From: DAINPP01 sp963667315
Lineage (GTDB): Bacteria; Thermotogota; Thermotogae; MWEM01
Direction of reading: 5' to 3'
Length of the DNA stretch: 64,000 nucleotides
NCBI GenBank assembly: GCA_963667315.1
Contig: OY763325.1
Location: forward strand, 3,348,001-3,412,000
Shown: piece after piece, positions 55,080 through 63,757 of the stretch
Layout of the letters: each line of letters starts with the position of its first letter
Position numbering within the stretch: position 1 is the stretch's first letter
Program-made: the position numbers and the translations under genes
Notes under the pieces: generated by a model
The model's input: the letters and a program-made list of their open reading frames with translations, nothing else
What the model was told of the DNA's origin: nothing
The model's database searches: none

Positions 55080-55349
55080 ATGGTTTCGTACAAAATAACA
55101 TATACTAAAAGATTTGAAAAACATTATAAAAAACTGGATTCAAAAGATAAAAAACTGATCAAACAAAAAACTATGATACTGGCAAAAGATCCTTTTCATC
55201 CATCACTGAGAACGAAACATATCAAAGGTGAAAATGATTTGTTTGAGTTAAGTGTGAATATTAAGATCAGGATTATTTGGTGTTATGATGCAGAAAAAGA
55301 AATTCTATTACTTGATATAGGTTATCACGATATTTTAGAAAAATATTGA
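55080..55349 (+). CDS. RelE/ParE-family toxin (YafQ-like)
   Basis: This 89-residue protein reads MVSYKITYTKRFEKHYKKLDSKDKKLIKQK. It shows the RelE/YafQ pattern, with basic residues in the first helix, HPSLRTKHIKG, the core LFELSVNIKIRIIWCYD and a terminal His in DIGYHDILEKY. Such toxins cut ribosome-bound mRNA, or inhibit gyrase if ParE-like. The YafQ-type His near the C-terminus favours RNA cleavage. A TTG at 55071 overlaps the antitoxin stop and could be used instead of ATG 55080. No ribosome site is seen, so translation is coupled to the antitoxin. Confidence 0.87.
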   Translation: MVSYKITYTKRFEKHYKKLDSKDKKLIKQKTMILAKDPFHPSLRTKHIKGENDLFELSVNIKIRIIWCYDAEKEILLLDIGYHDILEKY

Positions 55350-55555
55350 GTTGTGCTGATCATTATGGTTATGAAATGTTTATAGGTAAAACACATGTAA
55401 GTAACTGAACTATGACCCAATATCCAGAACTCTTCAATGATTGCTATATTTTATCCTTCGGTTGTTTTCCTGGTTGATAATAACATTTTGTTGGCAAATT
55501 ATATTTTGGGTCTATCTGCTGATTGTAAACTCGCCAACAGAACTGACTCTTTGGC

Positions 55556-55613
55556 TATTCGGAGGCTTTTTCTTTTGAAATTTCTATCTCACCACGTGTA
55601 CAGGAATACTTTG
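55556..55613 (+). repeat. 58-bp direct repeat, copy A
   Basis: Aligns without gaps to 59194-59251 with 51 of 58 identical bases. It starts TATTCGGAGGCTTTTTC and ends GTACAGGAATACTTTG. It lies just upstream of the AbiE promoter. Confidence 0.85.
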
Positions 55614-55661
55614 GGTATAATTCGACTCTTTGGTTAACATTTTCCATTTAAACTGAATATC

Positions 55662-55670
55662 TGATATAAT
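55662..55670 (+). promoter_or_regulatory. Extended -10 promoter of the AbiE module
   Basis: TGA-TATAAT ends six bases before the GTG codon at 55677, so transcription should begin at or next to the start codon. This points to a leaderless mRNA. Confidence 0.55.
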
Positions 55671-55676
55671 AACCGT

Positions 55677-56285
55677 GTGAACGGAAAACAGAATATATAC
55701 CAAAAAAAAATCAATGATGCCATAAACAAAAACAACGGCATAGTGACAACTTCATATTTTGATAAAAATAAAATCCCTAGAGTTTATCTTACAAAAATGG
55801 TTAGGGAAGGTTTACTAACCAGAGTAGGGAGAGGGATTTATCTGTCTCATGATGCTGCTTATGATGACTATTATTTTTTTCAGCTGACATATAAAAAGTG
55901 TATATATTCTTACACATCATCTCTGTTTCTTCATAATTTAATAGATAAAATCCCAGAAATCAAAGAAATTACTATATCAAACAATTATAATGTAAATTTT
56001 CATGATAAAGAATTATTTGTACATTATGAAAAAAAAGAACTGTTCCAAATCGGTATAGCCGAAGTAAAAACAATATTTTCCAACCCGGTAAAGACTTATA
56101 ACAAAGAAAGAACCATCTGTGATCTCATAAAAAACAGAAAGGCCATAGACTCAGAAACCTTTGTTAAAGGAATAAACAATTATTTGAGAAGCAAAGATAA
56201 AAATATCAACAGACTGATGGAATATGCCGGACTTTTCAAAATTGAAGAAAAAGCAGTTGAACTGCTTGAGGTGTTGTATGGATAA
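55677..56285 (+). CDS. AbiEi-type antitoxin (type IV toxin-antitoxin)
   Basis: This 202-residue protein has the AbiEi layout. An N-terminal winged helix (~1-60: NNGIVTTSYFDKNKIPRVYLTKMVREGLLTRVGRGIYL, given here only to place it) reads as the AbiEi_4 DNA-binding domain. The C-terminal domain (~70-200) includes the family-type KTYNKERTICDLIKNR. It should repress its promoter and counteract the nucleotidyltransferase toxin without direct binding. The start is GTG 55677 with no ribosome site, right behind the -10. Its end overlaps the toxin start by eight bases. Base composition is clearly more AT-rich than the 8-53 kb genes, suggesting transfer. Confidence 0.9.
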   Translation: MNGKQNIYQKKINDAINKNNGIVTTSYFDKNKIPRVYLTKMVREGLLTRVGRGIYLSHDAAYDDYYFFQLTYKKCIYSYTSSLFLHNLIDKIPEIKEITISNNYNVNFHDKELFVHYEKKELFQIGIAEVKTIFSNPVKTYNKERTICDLIKNRKAIDSETFVKGINNYLRSKDKNINRLMEYAGLFKIEEKAVELLEVLYG

Positions 56286-57114
56286 AAATAAACTGAGAAG
56301 CACTATCCAGAAAATTGAAAAGGAAACCGGCGTCAATTACAATCAAATTCAGACTTTATTTTTCCTGGAAGCTATACTGAAAAGAATCGCTTCCAGTCGG
56401 TACAAAGACTTTTTCATATTTAAAGGCGGGTTCCTGCTTTCATCAATAATCGGTATAAAAAACAGAACAACAAAAGATATGGACATGTTGTTCTCAGATC
56501 ATCATTTTTCGGAAGAAAATATCACAAAGATTATCCAAGAAATTATAAACATTGACCTGAAAGATAATTTAAACTTTTCAATTGAGGGAACTGAGGCAAT
56601 CAGGGATGAAGATGATTACGGAGGATTCAGAATTAAAATTTTGGGTATGCTCGAAAATATTCGGCAAAGAATACCACTTGATATAGCGACTGGAGACCCT
56701 GTTACACCAGCAGCAGAATTTTATGATTATAAAACACTTTACAACCAAGAAATTATAAAGATCAAGTCATATAACATAGAAACAATGATCGCTGAGAAAA
56801 TCCATACCGTTCTTGTCAGAGGGCTATTAAATAGCAGATACAAAGACTATTTTGATATTTATATATTAAATAAACTCAAAAGAGAACACATCAATCCGAA
56901 AATCCTTGAAAAAGCCTTGAAAAACACTTTTGAGTATAGACACACAACATTTGATTCCAATACTATTCAAAAGCTCTTAAGTTCCATAAAAGAAAACTCA
57001 AGAATGAAAAAAGGCTGGCAAAACTTTCAAAAAAAGAATGCATTTTCAAGGGGATTGACAATTTCTGATACTATAGATGCCTGTAATGATATTTTACAGA
57101 TCATCAATTACTGA
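56278..57114 (+). CDS. AbiEii-type nucleotidyltransferase toxin
   Basis: This 278-residue protein starts at ATG 56278 (MDKNKLRSTIQKIEKE), overlapping the antitoxin stop; GAGGTG lies seven bases before the ATG. The nucleotidyltransferase core shows FKGGFLLSSIIG followed by the acidic pair in RTTKDMDML. The conserved Lys/Asp region MIAEKIHTVL and RYKDYFDIYIL comes later (~180-210), as in the nucleotidyl transferase AbiEii/AbiGii family. These toxins add nucleotides to tRNA acceptor ends and block translation, giving phage abortive infection. All key acidic residues look present. Confidence 0.9.
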   Translation: MDKNKLRSTIQKIEKETGVNYNQIQTLFFLEAILKRIASSRYKDFFIFKGGFLLSSIIGIKNRTTKDMDMLFSDHHFSEENITKIIQEIINIDLKDNLNFSIEGTEAIRDEDDYGGFRIKILGMLENIRQRIPLDIATGDPVTPAAEFYDYKTLYNQEIIKIKSYNIETMIAEKIHTVLVRGLLNSRYKDYFDIYILNKLKREHINPKILEKALKNTFEYRHTTFDSNTIQKLLSSIKENSRMKKGWQNFQKKNAFSRGLTISDTIDACNDILQIINY

Positions 57115-57421
57115 TTAATCACGAGAGATACAAACAGAAGGTGTAAAATACTATAGAAACAATTCCTCTGCCTCCATACTTATATAGTACAAATTTAGAG
57201 GAATCGGAAAGGATTTGTTTAAAGATATATTCTGATATGCCTCTCCCCGTACACAGAGACAATTTGGATTAATGTTGTTCGTTCTCTTAGTTTTATTTGA
57301 GAATTATTGTAAACAGTGATAAAATAAAGATAGAAATACAACTTTGTTAAGAATATTCGTTCTGTGACTAACAAAGAAAAAGCTGAGTATTGATTGCTGT
57401 CTACAACTGAGGAGGTTTTTA
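57115..57421. other. Intergenic after AbiEii
   Basis: No gene in this 307-base, AT-rich stretch. There is no strong hairpin with a T-tract after AbiEii. GGAGG at 57410-57414 is the ribosome site of the MNT frame. Confidence 0.5.
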
Positions 57422-57785
57422 ATGGATAAAATCCCTGAATCAGCACAAAAAATAATCAATCAATATATTCAGAAGATTTCCAGAGAAATCACTGTCGAGA
57501 AAGTAATCCTCTTTGGTTCTTATGCCAAGGGAACAACGCATCAATACAGCGATGTTGATTTAGCCGTGTTTTCTGATAACTTTAAAAACAACTCCCGGAT
57601 CGAAAAACTGAAATTTCTGATATAGACAAATAGACTTGGAGTTTGGAACAAACTCCTAAGTGATTCGAAAAATCACACTGGACCTTGAACCACAGCCTTT
57701 CACTGTTGATGATTACTTGAATCCTGAGGGATTTGTTGAAGAGATTATCAGGACTGGGATTGAGATTTCGAGTATTAAGAAATAA
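57422..57785 (+). pseudogene. Broken MNT-type minimal nucleotidyltransferase gene
   Basis: ATG 57422 follows AGGAGG and gives the full N-terminal MNT domain, with the active-site motif VILFGSYAKGT and DVDLAVFSD (GSx10DxD). It stops at 57625. From 57684 another frame gives the C-terminus of the same family (LEPQPFTVDDYLNPEG and VEEIIRTGIEI) to the stop at 57785. Between them lies a 56-base block with two perfect hairpins that adds stops, plus a one-base frame change. MNT proteins normally pair with HEPN toxins as antitoxins. No HEPN partner is present, so the module is dead. Confidence 0.85.
57625..57683 (+). repeat. Short palindromic insertion inside the MNT gene
   Basis: The block sits between GAC (57625-57627) and GAC (57681-57683). 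It holds GGAGTTTG-GAA-CAAACTCC (57638-57656) and GTGATT-CGAAA-AATCAC (57660-57676). Removing about 56 bases rejoins the flanks of the family sequence except for one frame step. The boundaries are inferred from the two GAC copies. Confidence 0.6.
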
Positions 57786-57803
57786 AAGATTTCCCAAAAG
57801 AAC

Positions 57804-59113
57804 TGATCTGGACCCCAAAAAGTAGACAAGACAGGGACAGTCTATTATATTACAGATGGAGGGGTTTTTAATGAATGAAACATACAGTGATGAATTCAAG
57901 TTAAAAGTGGTTCAGGATTACTATAATAGTTCGCTGGGTGTACGATTAGTCGCATTAAAGTATAATCTTCCCAGCAAGAACTATATCAACGACTGGGAGA
58001 AATATTTAATCAAGAAAGGATTATTGCCATCTGGTTCTACTAAACCGAATAAAACGACTCACAGAGCACCTGAACATATCGTTCGTCATGATGATCGCAG
58101 TGAACGAGAGAAACAATACGAGGATGAGATTCGAGAGTTAAAAGCACGTGTTAAGTATCTTGAGAGCCTTGAATCGCTCAAACCATTTCTCAAAAAAAAA
58201 CTAAAAATTCGGGAGATTAGATACGAAGCCATCATGGAACTTGAATCCCAGTTTTCCATCACACTGCTGACAAAGATAGCAGGCGTAAGCCGTACAGCTT
58301 ACTATAAATACAAAAACAGAGAAATAAAATCCTCTGTGATTGAAGATTTGGTGTTGGATATTTACCGGAAATCCGGTAAACGGATGGGCTATCGCCAGAT
58401 AAAGGATGTTCTGACAATCAAATACAATCTTGTTGTCAATCATAAAAAAGTTTTGGGGATCATGCAGAAATTGGGGATTCAATCCATTGTCAGAAAGAAA
58501 AGAAACTACAAACACAAAGACAAAGGAATCAAGAAAAACATCCTCAACAGAGACTTTCAAGCAGATGTACCGTACAAAAAGTTTGTCACAGATATCACCT
58601 ATATACCAACGAGAAGAGAAATGGTGTATATTTGTACCGTAATAGACCTATATAACAACGAACCGGTTGTCTGGAACATTAGTACCAAACAAGACAAGAG
58701 TTTAAGTATAGAGACTATTCAAGCACTTTCCAGAAAGTGTGATTTAAAAGGAAGTTTGATTCACTCTGATCAAGGCGTTCATTATACCAACAATGACTAT
58801 ATTGCGCTCCTTGAATCACTATCCGTCACACAGAGTATGTCCCGCAAAGGAAACTGCTGGGATAATGCCTGCGCAGAAAGCTTTTTCGGACATTTCAAAT
58901 GTGAATCTCTGTATTTAAGAAAGAAAAACAGCATTCGGAATCTCCGGGATGTTGTTGAAATGACTGAAGAATACATGGACTATTATGTGAACGAACGGCC
59001 TCAAAAAAAACTTGACGGTCTCCCGCCAAGTTTATACAAACAACGTTATTTTTCTGCTTAAAATTTGAGATTTTAGCCGTCCCCTTTTTGTATACCATTT
59101 CGGGTGCACTTCA
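57804..59113 (+). mobile_element. Complete IS3-family insertion sequence (IS150-like), 1310 bp
   Basis: The ends are imperfect 37-bp inverted repeats (57804-57840 and 59077-59113; 26 of 37 match), starting TGATCTGGACCCCAAAAAG and ending in CA. A 3-bp target duplication AAC flanks it (57801-57803 and 59114-59116), the normal size for this group. It carries one transposase gene. It landed 18 bases past the MNT pseudogene. Confidence 0.92.
57871..59061 (+). CDS. IS3-family transposase, single-frame OrfAB
   Basis: This 396-residue protein starts at ATG 57871 (MNETYSDEFKLKVV) after GGAGGGG. The N-terminal part (~1-105) is the OrfA helix-turn-helix and a leucine-zipper-like coil. The C-terminal part (~110-396) is the rve integrase core, with D in FVTDITYIP, D in IHSDQGVHY and E in DNACAESFFG; the last two are separated by 35 residues, the DD(35)E signature. 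IS3 elements usually need a -1 frameshift to join OrfA to OrfB. Here both are in one frame with nine A (58192-58200) at the junction. The gene looks intact and possibly active. Confidence 0.95.
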   Translation: MNETYSDEFKLKVVQDYYNSSLGVRLVALKYNLPSKNYINDWEKYLIKKGLLPSGSTKPNKTTHRAPEHIVRHDDRSEREKQYEDEIRELKARVKYLESLESLKPFLKKKLKIREIRYEAIMELESQFSITLLTKIAGVSRTAYYKYKNREIKSSVIEDLVLDIYRKSGKRMGYRQIKDVLTIKYNLVVNHKKVLGIMQKLGIQSIVRKKRNYKHKDKGIKKNILNRDFQADVPYKKFVTDITYIPTRREMVYICTVIDLYNNEPVVWNISTKQDKSLSIETIQALSRKCDLKGSLIHSDQGVHYTNNDYIALLESLSVTQSMSRKGNCWDNACAESFFGHFKCESLYLRKKNSIRNLRDVVEMTEEYMDYYVNERPQKKLDGLPPSLYKQRYFSA

Positions 59114-59125
59114 AACCGTCCCGGT

Positions 59126-59147
59126 GAGCTCTGCAGGAGCTCTGCAG
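59126..59147 (+). repeat. Tandem 11-bp repeat
   Basis: GAGCTCTGCAG occurs twice in direct tandem, just outside the IS right end. Confidence 0.85.
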
Positions 59148-59193
59148 GAATACTTTGGTTAACCCTTTGGTTATATATGTGCTTACTTAATTA

Positions 59194-59251
59194 TATTCGG
59201 AGGCTTTTTCTTTTGCAACTCCTATTTCTCCACATGTACAGGAATACTCTG
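59194..59251 (+). repeat. 58-bp direct repeat, copy B
   Basis: Pairs with 55556-55613 (51 of 58 identical). It ends four bases before the hsdR stop codon region, at the 3' end of the restriction operon. Confidence 0.85.
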
Positions 59252-59254
59252 TGT

Positions 59255-62200
59255 TTAGTGATCATACGTATAACCATTATCTTTCTTGTTATCAAAAATA
59301 TCCGAATTTTCTTCAAAGTTTTCTACTTGGTCCATAACTTTATTGAAAATCTCTGGACTATACTGTGGTGGATAACCATTCTTTACCAAGCATATCTTTA
59401 TAGCCAGTTTTAACTGGTCACGAATATTTTGATTATTAAGCCAATCAGCAAAAGAAGACTTTGTATCAATAATTTCCTTTACCTTTTTTGCTAACATCTT
59501 ACACTTATTGTTAATAATCACTCCATCTACTTCTTTATCTGTACCATATTCAAAATTATATTGGTCACGTAAAGCTATTAATATATCGTAAAAAGCTTTT
59601 TCCTCAAAAGTTAAACCAAGTTTACGAAAGCTATTTCTATTCTCATTCATTTGATGTAGAATAGAAAGTGCTTGCTCGGTTGCAATTTTTATAATATTAT
59701 CAGAAGCTTTCTCTTGTGTTTCTCCTGCTTCTTCGGCTGTAAGATGTTTACGTCTCTCGTGATAATCAGCAATAGTCTTTTCCAACATTTCTTGAAATGT
59801 TTTTGCAGCCACTTGGTTTACTTTTCCGTATTCTGTAATTTGCTTTCGTAACATTTTTATAAGTAGTTCAAGCTTCGTTGCAGGCATTTTAACATCTGAT
59901 AGTTTTTCAAAGTATTCAGGAGAAAATAAATCTTCTTCTTCACCACTTTCAAGAACACTTTCCACTTGATTATACTTTAAAGCTTCCTCAACCATTTTGG
60001 AAACTGCACGGTTCATTGTGTCAGCATCAATTTCACTTGTACCACTCATTTTACGAACAAAACCAGCTATCGCCATAAAACACTGAGCAAGTGCAGATTC
60101 GGCTTCACCAAGCTCACCTGATGGCTGACATATATCAAATGCGGTTCTCATTCTTCTAACGGTCTTTAAAAAATAGGTTTTAAATGATACTTTTTGTACT
60201 CTACCATTTTTCTCCGTCTGTAATTCTTGTGTCGAAACAAAAACATATTCTGCTGCTTTAGCAAGTAATTTGTAACGTATCATTGGATCGCACTCTGGAT
60301 TTAAGAACAAACTTAAATCATAACCAGAAAATAATGTCTTCAAAATTTCTAGTTCTTCTCTGAACACCTCAGTAGCCTGTTCAACATCATCTACAGTAGG
60401 TGCAACAGAATTGTTCCCACCATATATCTTCATTGCTTCACGCATATTATCACGAATGCCAATATAATCAACAATCATACCAAACTCTTTTCCAGGATTC
60501 TTTCTGTTAACTCGGCTAATAGTCTGTATCAGTAAATGTTTCTTTAAGGGTTTATCGTTATACATATATGTGAGAGAAGGTACATCGAAGCCTGTAATCC
60601 ACATATCTACAACAATAACAATTCTAAAGTTAGATTTTTCTTGTTTAAAAGCAGCGTCTAAATCCTCAGAACGTTTATCATTACGTGCACCACCTAAATA
60701 GTTATACATCTCTGCCTCATCATTGCTACCAACACTTGAAACCATGGCAATGAATGGCATTGATTTTAACTTTTTAAATTCTTTTTCCGTTATATCAACA
60801 TCTTCTGCACCTTTCTTTTCCTCGAACCATTCTGGATATTTTTCTTTAAATTTCATTAATAAATCGTAAGCAGTTCGTCTGTTAGAACACACTATCATAG
60901 CTTTTTGTATTCTTTCTGGATCGCCAGCGCAGGATGAAACATAGTGATCATGAATATCAATCGCAAGTCGCTCTAAACGCAAAGGGTCACCCAAAATCAT
61001 GTCCATAGAACTCATGGCTTTTTTACTTGCTTCAATATCTTCGTTAGTTGCACCATCATCAGCACATTTTTTATAGTACTGTTCAATTTCTTTAGCTTTT
61101 TCTTTATCAAGCAAAACTTTTGCAATACGAGGATGGTATTTAATAGATACTGTTAACCCGTCTGCAACAGCTTGGTCCATTGTATATCGGTCAATTTCCT
61201 CACCAAAAGTTTGATAAGTTTCTGCAATAGGTGTACCAGTAAAACCTACAAAAGTAGCACCCGGGAATGCCTCCTTTAACACTTTTGCATAAGGCTTAGA
61301 CACCATGGCTTTCATGTTTTCATCAGCATCTTTACTGAATTTAATCTTTTTAGAATGCTCAATTTGAGTTCTATGGGCTTCATCTGAAAAGCAAATAATA
61401 TTCTTTCGGTCATTAATAAGACCAATTTTGTCATCTTTTCTGTCGCAGAATTTTTGAATGGTACAGATATAAAATCCACCACTCTGTCTTGCTCCGAGTT
61501 CTTGCCTTAAATGAGCTCTATTTTTCACTTTGGAAACCTCACCAAGATTTAAAAATTCCTTACTTTTTGTAAAGAGTTTTGCACCTTGTTTTTGTAAGTC
61601 ATCACGATCAACAATTAGAACTATAGTTGGAGAGCCTATTTCAGAAACATCTGTACAACGCAGTGCAAGTTGACGAGCGAGAAAAGCCATTGTATAGGTT
61701 TTGCCACATCCAGTTGCACCAAAGTATGTACCACCTTTGCCACTACCTGTGACAACTGAATTCACAATACTTTCTTTTAAAAGTTTAGCAGCAAAAAATT
61801 GAGGGTACCGACATACAATTTCACATTCTTCGTGATCATAAATTTCATCTTGGAAATAGATATAATCTCTAAAAATTTCAAGAAAACGAGTAGGGCTATA
61901 TACACCTTTTATCATGGTTTCTGTTTCAGCAAAGGGAAGAGTAGAAATTTCATCACCATCATTTACACGACGCCAAGCATAGAAATGTTCATAAGATGTA
62001 CGGACAGTTCCTAATCTAGTTTTAACGCCGTCAGAGATACATGCTAACGGACAATAATGTAAAAGATGTGGAATATCTCTCCAATATCTTATGTTTACTT
62101 GTTCCCATGCATGATGTATTGTGGCATTAGCATATGCTGGATTTTTAAACTCCATTACACAAAGTGGCATACCATTTACAAACAAAATTACATCAGGCCT

Positions 62201-62623
62201 GCGATTTACTTTCTTGCCATTATTTGTATATTCCACAGTAAACTGATTAACTGCACGAAAAATATTCGTGCTTGGGTCCTCAAAATCAATTAAAGATACC
62301 ATTCTTGCCATTCCATCTTGAGGCGTGAACTGAACACCATCTACCATCCACCCATAAACCTTATGTAAGGTTGCGAAATCACTTTCGCTACCTACAAGAC
62401 GAACAGCATCAAAAATCTGAGCCACCTCATCTTCAGTTAACTCTGGGTTTGTGTCTGCGATAAATGTTTTGAAGTCATCTTCAATCAATACATCTCGTTT
62501 AACAGAACGTTTTATATTGGTTCCAGAAAGATATTGCCAACCCTCAGCCTCTAGAAATTCAAGAAAGGCATACTCATATTCAGATTCACAGTAACGTCCA
62601 TTGTATTCTTTTAATTTAGCCAT
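59255..62623 (-). CDS. hsdR: Type I restriction enzyme, R subunit
   Basis: This 1122-residue protein has an N-terminal nuclease domain with the PD-(D/E)xK pattern PDVILFVNGMPLCVMEFK (~142-159). A DEAD-type translocase follows, with Walker A GATGCGKTYTM (~300), Walker B SDEAHRTQ, TGTPIAETYQTFG and the late motif QTISRVNRKNPGK. A C-terminal helical part contacts the methylase. It cuts unmethylated DNA after ATP-driven translocation. Sequence and size match the EcoR124-like class. It starts three bases after hsdS and is the last gene of an hsdM-hsdS-hsdR operon. The nuclease and helicase motifs are intact. Confidence 0.96.
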   Translation of the reverse strand: MAKLKEYNGRYCESEYEYAFLEFLEAEGWQYLSGTNIKRSVKRDVLIEDDFKTFIADTNPELTEDEVAQIFDAVRLVGSESDFATLHKVYGWMVDGVQFTPQDGMARMVSLIDFEDPSTNIFRAVNQFTVEYTNNGKKVNRRPDVILFVNGMPLCVMEFKNPAYANATIHHAWEQVNIRYWRDIPHLLHYCPLACISDGVKTRLGTVRTSYEHFYAWRRVNDGDEISTLPFAETETMIKGVYSPTRFLEIFRDYIYFQDEIYDHEECEIVCRYPQFFAAKLLKESIVNSVVTGSGKGGTYFGATGCGKTYTMAFLARQLALRCTDVSEIGSPTIVLIVDRDDLQKQGAKLFTKSKEFLNLGEVSKVKNRAHLRQELGARQSGGFYICTIQKFCDRKDDKIGLINDRKNIICFSDEAHRTQIEHSKKIKFSKDADENMKAMVSKPYAKVLKEAFPGATFVGFTGTPIAETYQTFGEEIDRYTMDQAVADGLTVSIKYHPRIAKVLLDKEKAKEIEQYYKKCADDGATNEDIEASKKAMSSMDMILGDPLRLERLAIDIHDHYVSSCAGDPERIQKAMIVCSNRRTAYDLLMKFKEKYPEWFEEKKGAEDVDITEKEFKKLKSMPFIAMVSSVGSNDEAEMYNYLGGARNDKRSEDLDAAFKQEKSNFRIVIVVDMWITGFDVPSLTYMYNDKPLKKHLLIQTISRVNRKNPGKEFGMIVDYIGIRDNMREAMKIYGGNNSVAPTVDDVEQATEVFREELEILKTLFSGYDLSLFLNPECDPMIRYKLLAKAAEYVFVSTQELQTEKNGRVQKVSFKTYFLKTVRRMRTAFDICQPSGELGEAESALAQCFMAIAGFVRKMSGTSEIDADTMNRAVSKMVEEALKYNQVESVLESGEEEDLFSPEYFEKLSDVKMPATKLELLIKMLRKQITEYGKVNQVAAKTFQEMLEKTIADYHERRKHLTAEEAGETQEKASDNIIKIATEQALSILHQMNENRNSFRKLGLTFEEKAFYDILIALRDQYNFEYGTDKEVDGVIINNKCKMLAKKVKEIIDTKSSFADWLNNQNIRDQLKLAIKICLVKNGYPPQYSPEIFNKVMDQVENFEENSDIFDNKKDNGYTYDH

Positions 62624-62626
62624 AGA

Positions 62627-63757
62627 CTATGCCTCCTTTGTTTTTTTAGCATCTTCGATAGATCCCTTTATTAGGATTGGACAAATATCTTTAATCTGCG
62701 CTTTAAGCATTTCATTAATTTGTTTTCTTGAAGTATAAACAATATAAATATTTGCAGCACTTTTTTGATGATCGCTTTCTGGAATAGGAATTGCGATATC
62801 ACCAATTTCATCAAAACTCACTACATCCCTTGTAGACCCCCATGAATTAAAGCCAAGATACCTTTGTGTCTCAGGTCGAGATAACCATAACATGAGATAT
62901 TCAGGATATAATTCATTTTCATCATTTATTTGAAAGACTTGATATGAACCAGATATAACGCATTCTTTGCCATCTCTTAATGCTAAAGGTAATTTTGTTC
63001 CATTTGCTTTCATTACCTTGTTATAAGCAAATTGTCTATGCCGAACTAATTTTCCTTTTTCAAAGTTTTCTGCAACTCTTTTAGGTTCAATGAATTGCAT
63101 ATTAATATCAACTCCCCGTGCAAGTTTAACCTTATTTCCGTCATTTCGTTCATCAACTTCCGATAAATATGTTTTAATCTTTTTACAAGGCATATTTCTT
63201 CTTAAATACTCAATATAAGCATCACAAACCAACTTTAAATCTTCCAACCCCCGTTCATAGCTTTGTTGATTGGCAAGCATAGCGTTATAGACATCTACAT
63301 ATTTTTGTTGAATTGGAAGTGGTGGAATTGTAATGGATACATCACACATTTCACCCCAATTAAAGAACTCTGTTGCACTTCCCCAAGAATCCCATCTTGA
63401 ATATCTGTCAAATTCTGGTCGATTAAAAAATATAAACAAATATTCTGGCAATATGACTTCTATATCAGAAACCTTAAAAACCACATAATCTTCCGTAACA
63501 ATAAACTCTTCGCCTGTATTATTAAAACCTAATCCTATTTTCTCGCCCATTCTAGTTGTACGACGGTTGAACACAAAATCTTTATTGCTTACAATTTGAA
63601 ATTTATCAAATCTTCTATCAGAAATATCAGCTTTTGTTAGTTGAATTTGTTTTGAGTTTGAAATACCTCTAACATCCTTAATTCCGTATTTTAAAGAAGT
63701 ATTTCGATTCTCGACTCTTTCAATATATTTCCCAAGTTTTTGTTTAATCAATGCCAT
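62627..63757 (-). CDS. hsdS: Type I restriction specificity subunit
   Basis: This 376-residue protein starts at ATG 63757 (MALIKQKLGKYIERV) inside the hsdM end (14-base overlap). It has two target-recognition domains, each ended by a helix. TRD1 closes with SITIPPLPIQQKYVDVYNAML and a central helix (~185-205), and TRD2 closes with IAIPIPESDHQKSAANIYIV. Both halves keep the SWGS motif in the pre-helix region (RWDSWGSATEFF and GFNSWGSTRDVV). It sets the bipartite recognition sequence for both methylation and cutting. The target cannot be predicted by eye. Confidence 0.93.
   Translation of the reverse strand: MALIKQKLGKYIERVENRNTSLKYGIKDVRGISNSKQIQLTKADISDRRFDKFQIVSNKDFVFNRRTTRMGEKIGLGFNNTGEEFIVTEDYVVFKVSDIEVILPEYLFIFFNRPEFDRYSRWDSWGSATEFFNWGEMCDVSITIPPLPIQQKYVDVYNAMLANQQSYERGLEDLKLVCDAYIEYLRRNMPCKKIKTYLSEVDERNDGNKVKLARGVDINMQFIEPKRVAENFEKGKLVRHRQFAYNKVMKANGTKLPLALRDGKECVISGSYQVFQINDENELYPEYLMLWLSRPETQRYLGFNSWGSTRDVVSFDEIGDIAIPIPESDHQKSAANIYIVYTSRKQINEMLKAQIKDICPILIKGSIEDAKKTKEA

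Larger units (their letters stand above)
55350..55676. other. Intergenic between two toxin-antitoxin modules
   Basis: No gene in this 327-base stretch. It holds copy A of a 58-bp repeat and the AbiE promoter. Confidence 0.6.

Noticed and set aside
54765..59113. Integrated phage
   Set aside because: No integrase, capsid, terminase or portal genes are seen. The only mobile gene is the IS3 transposase.
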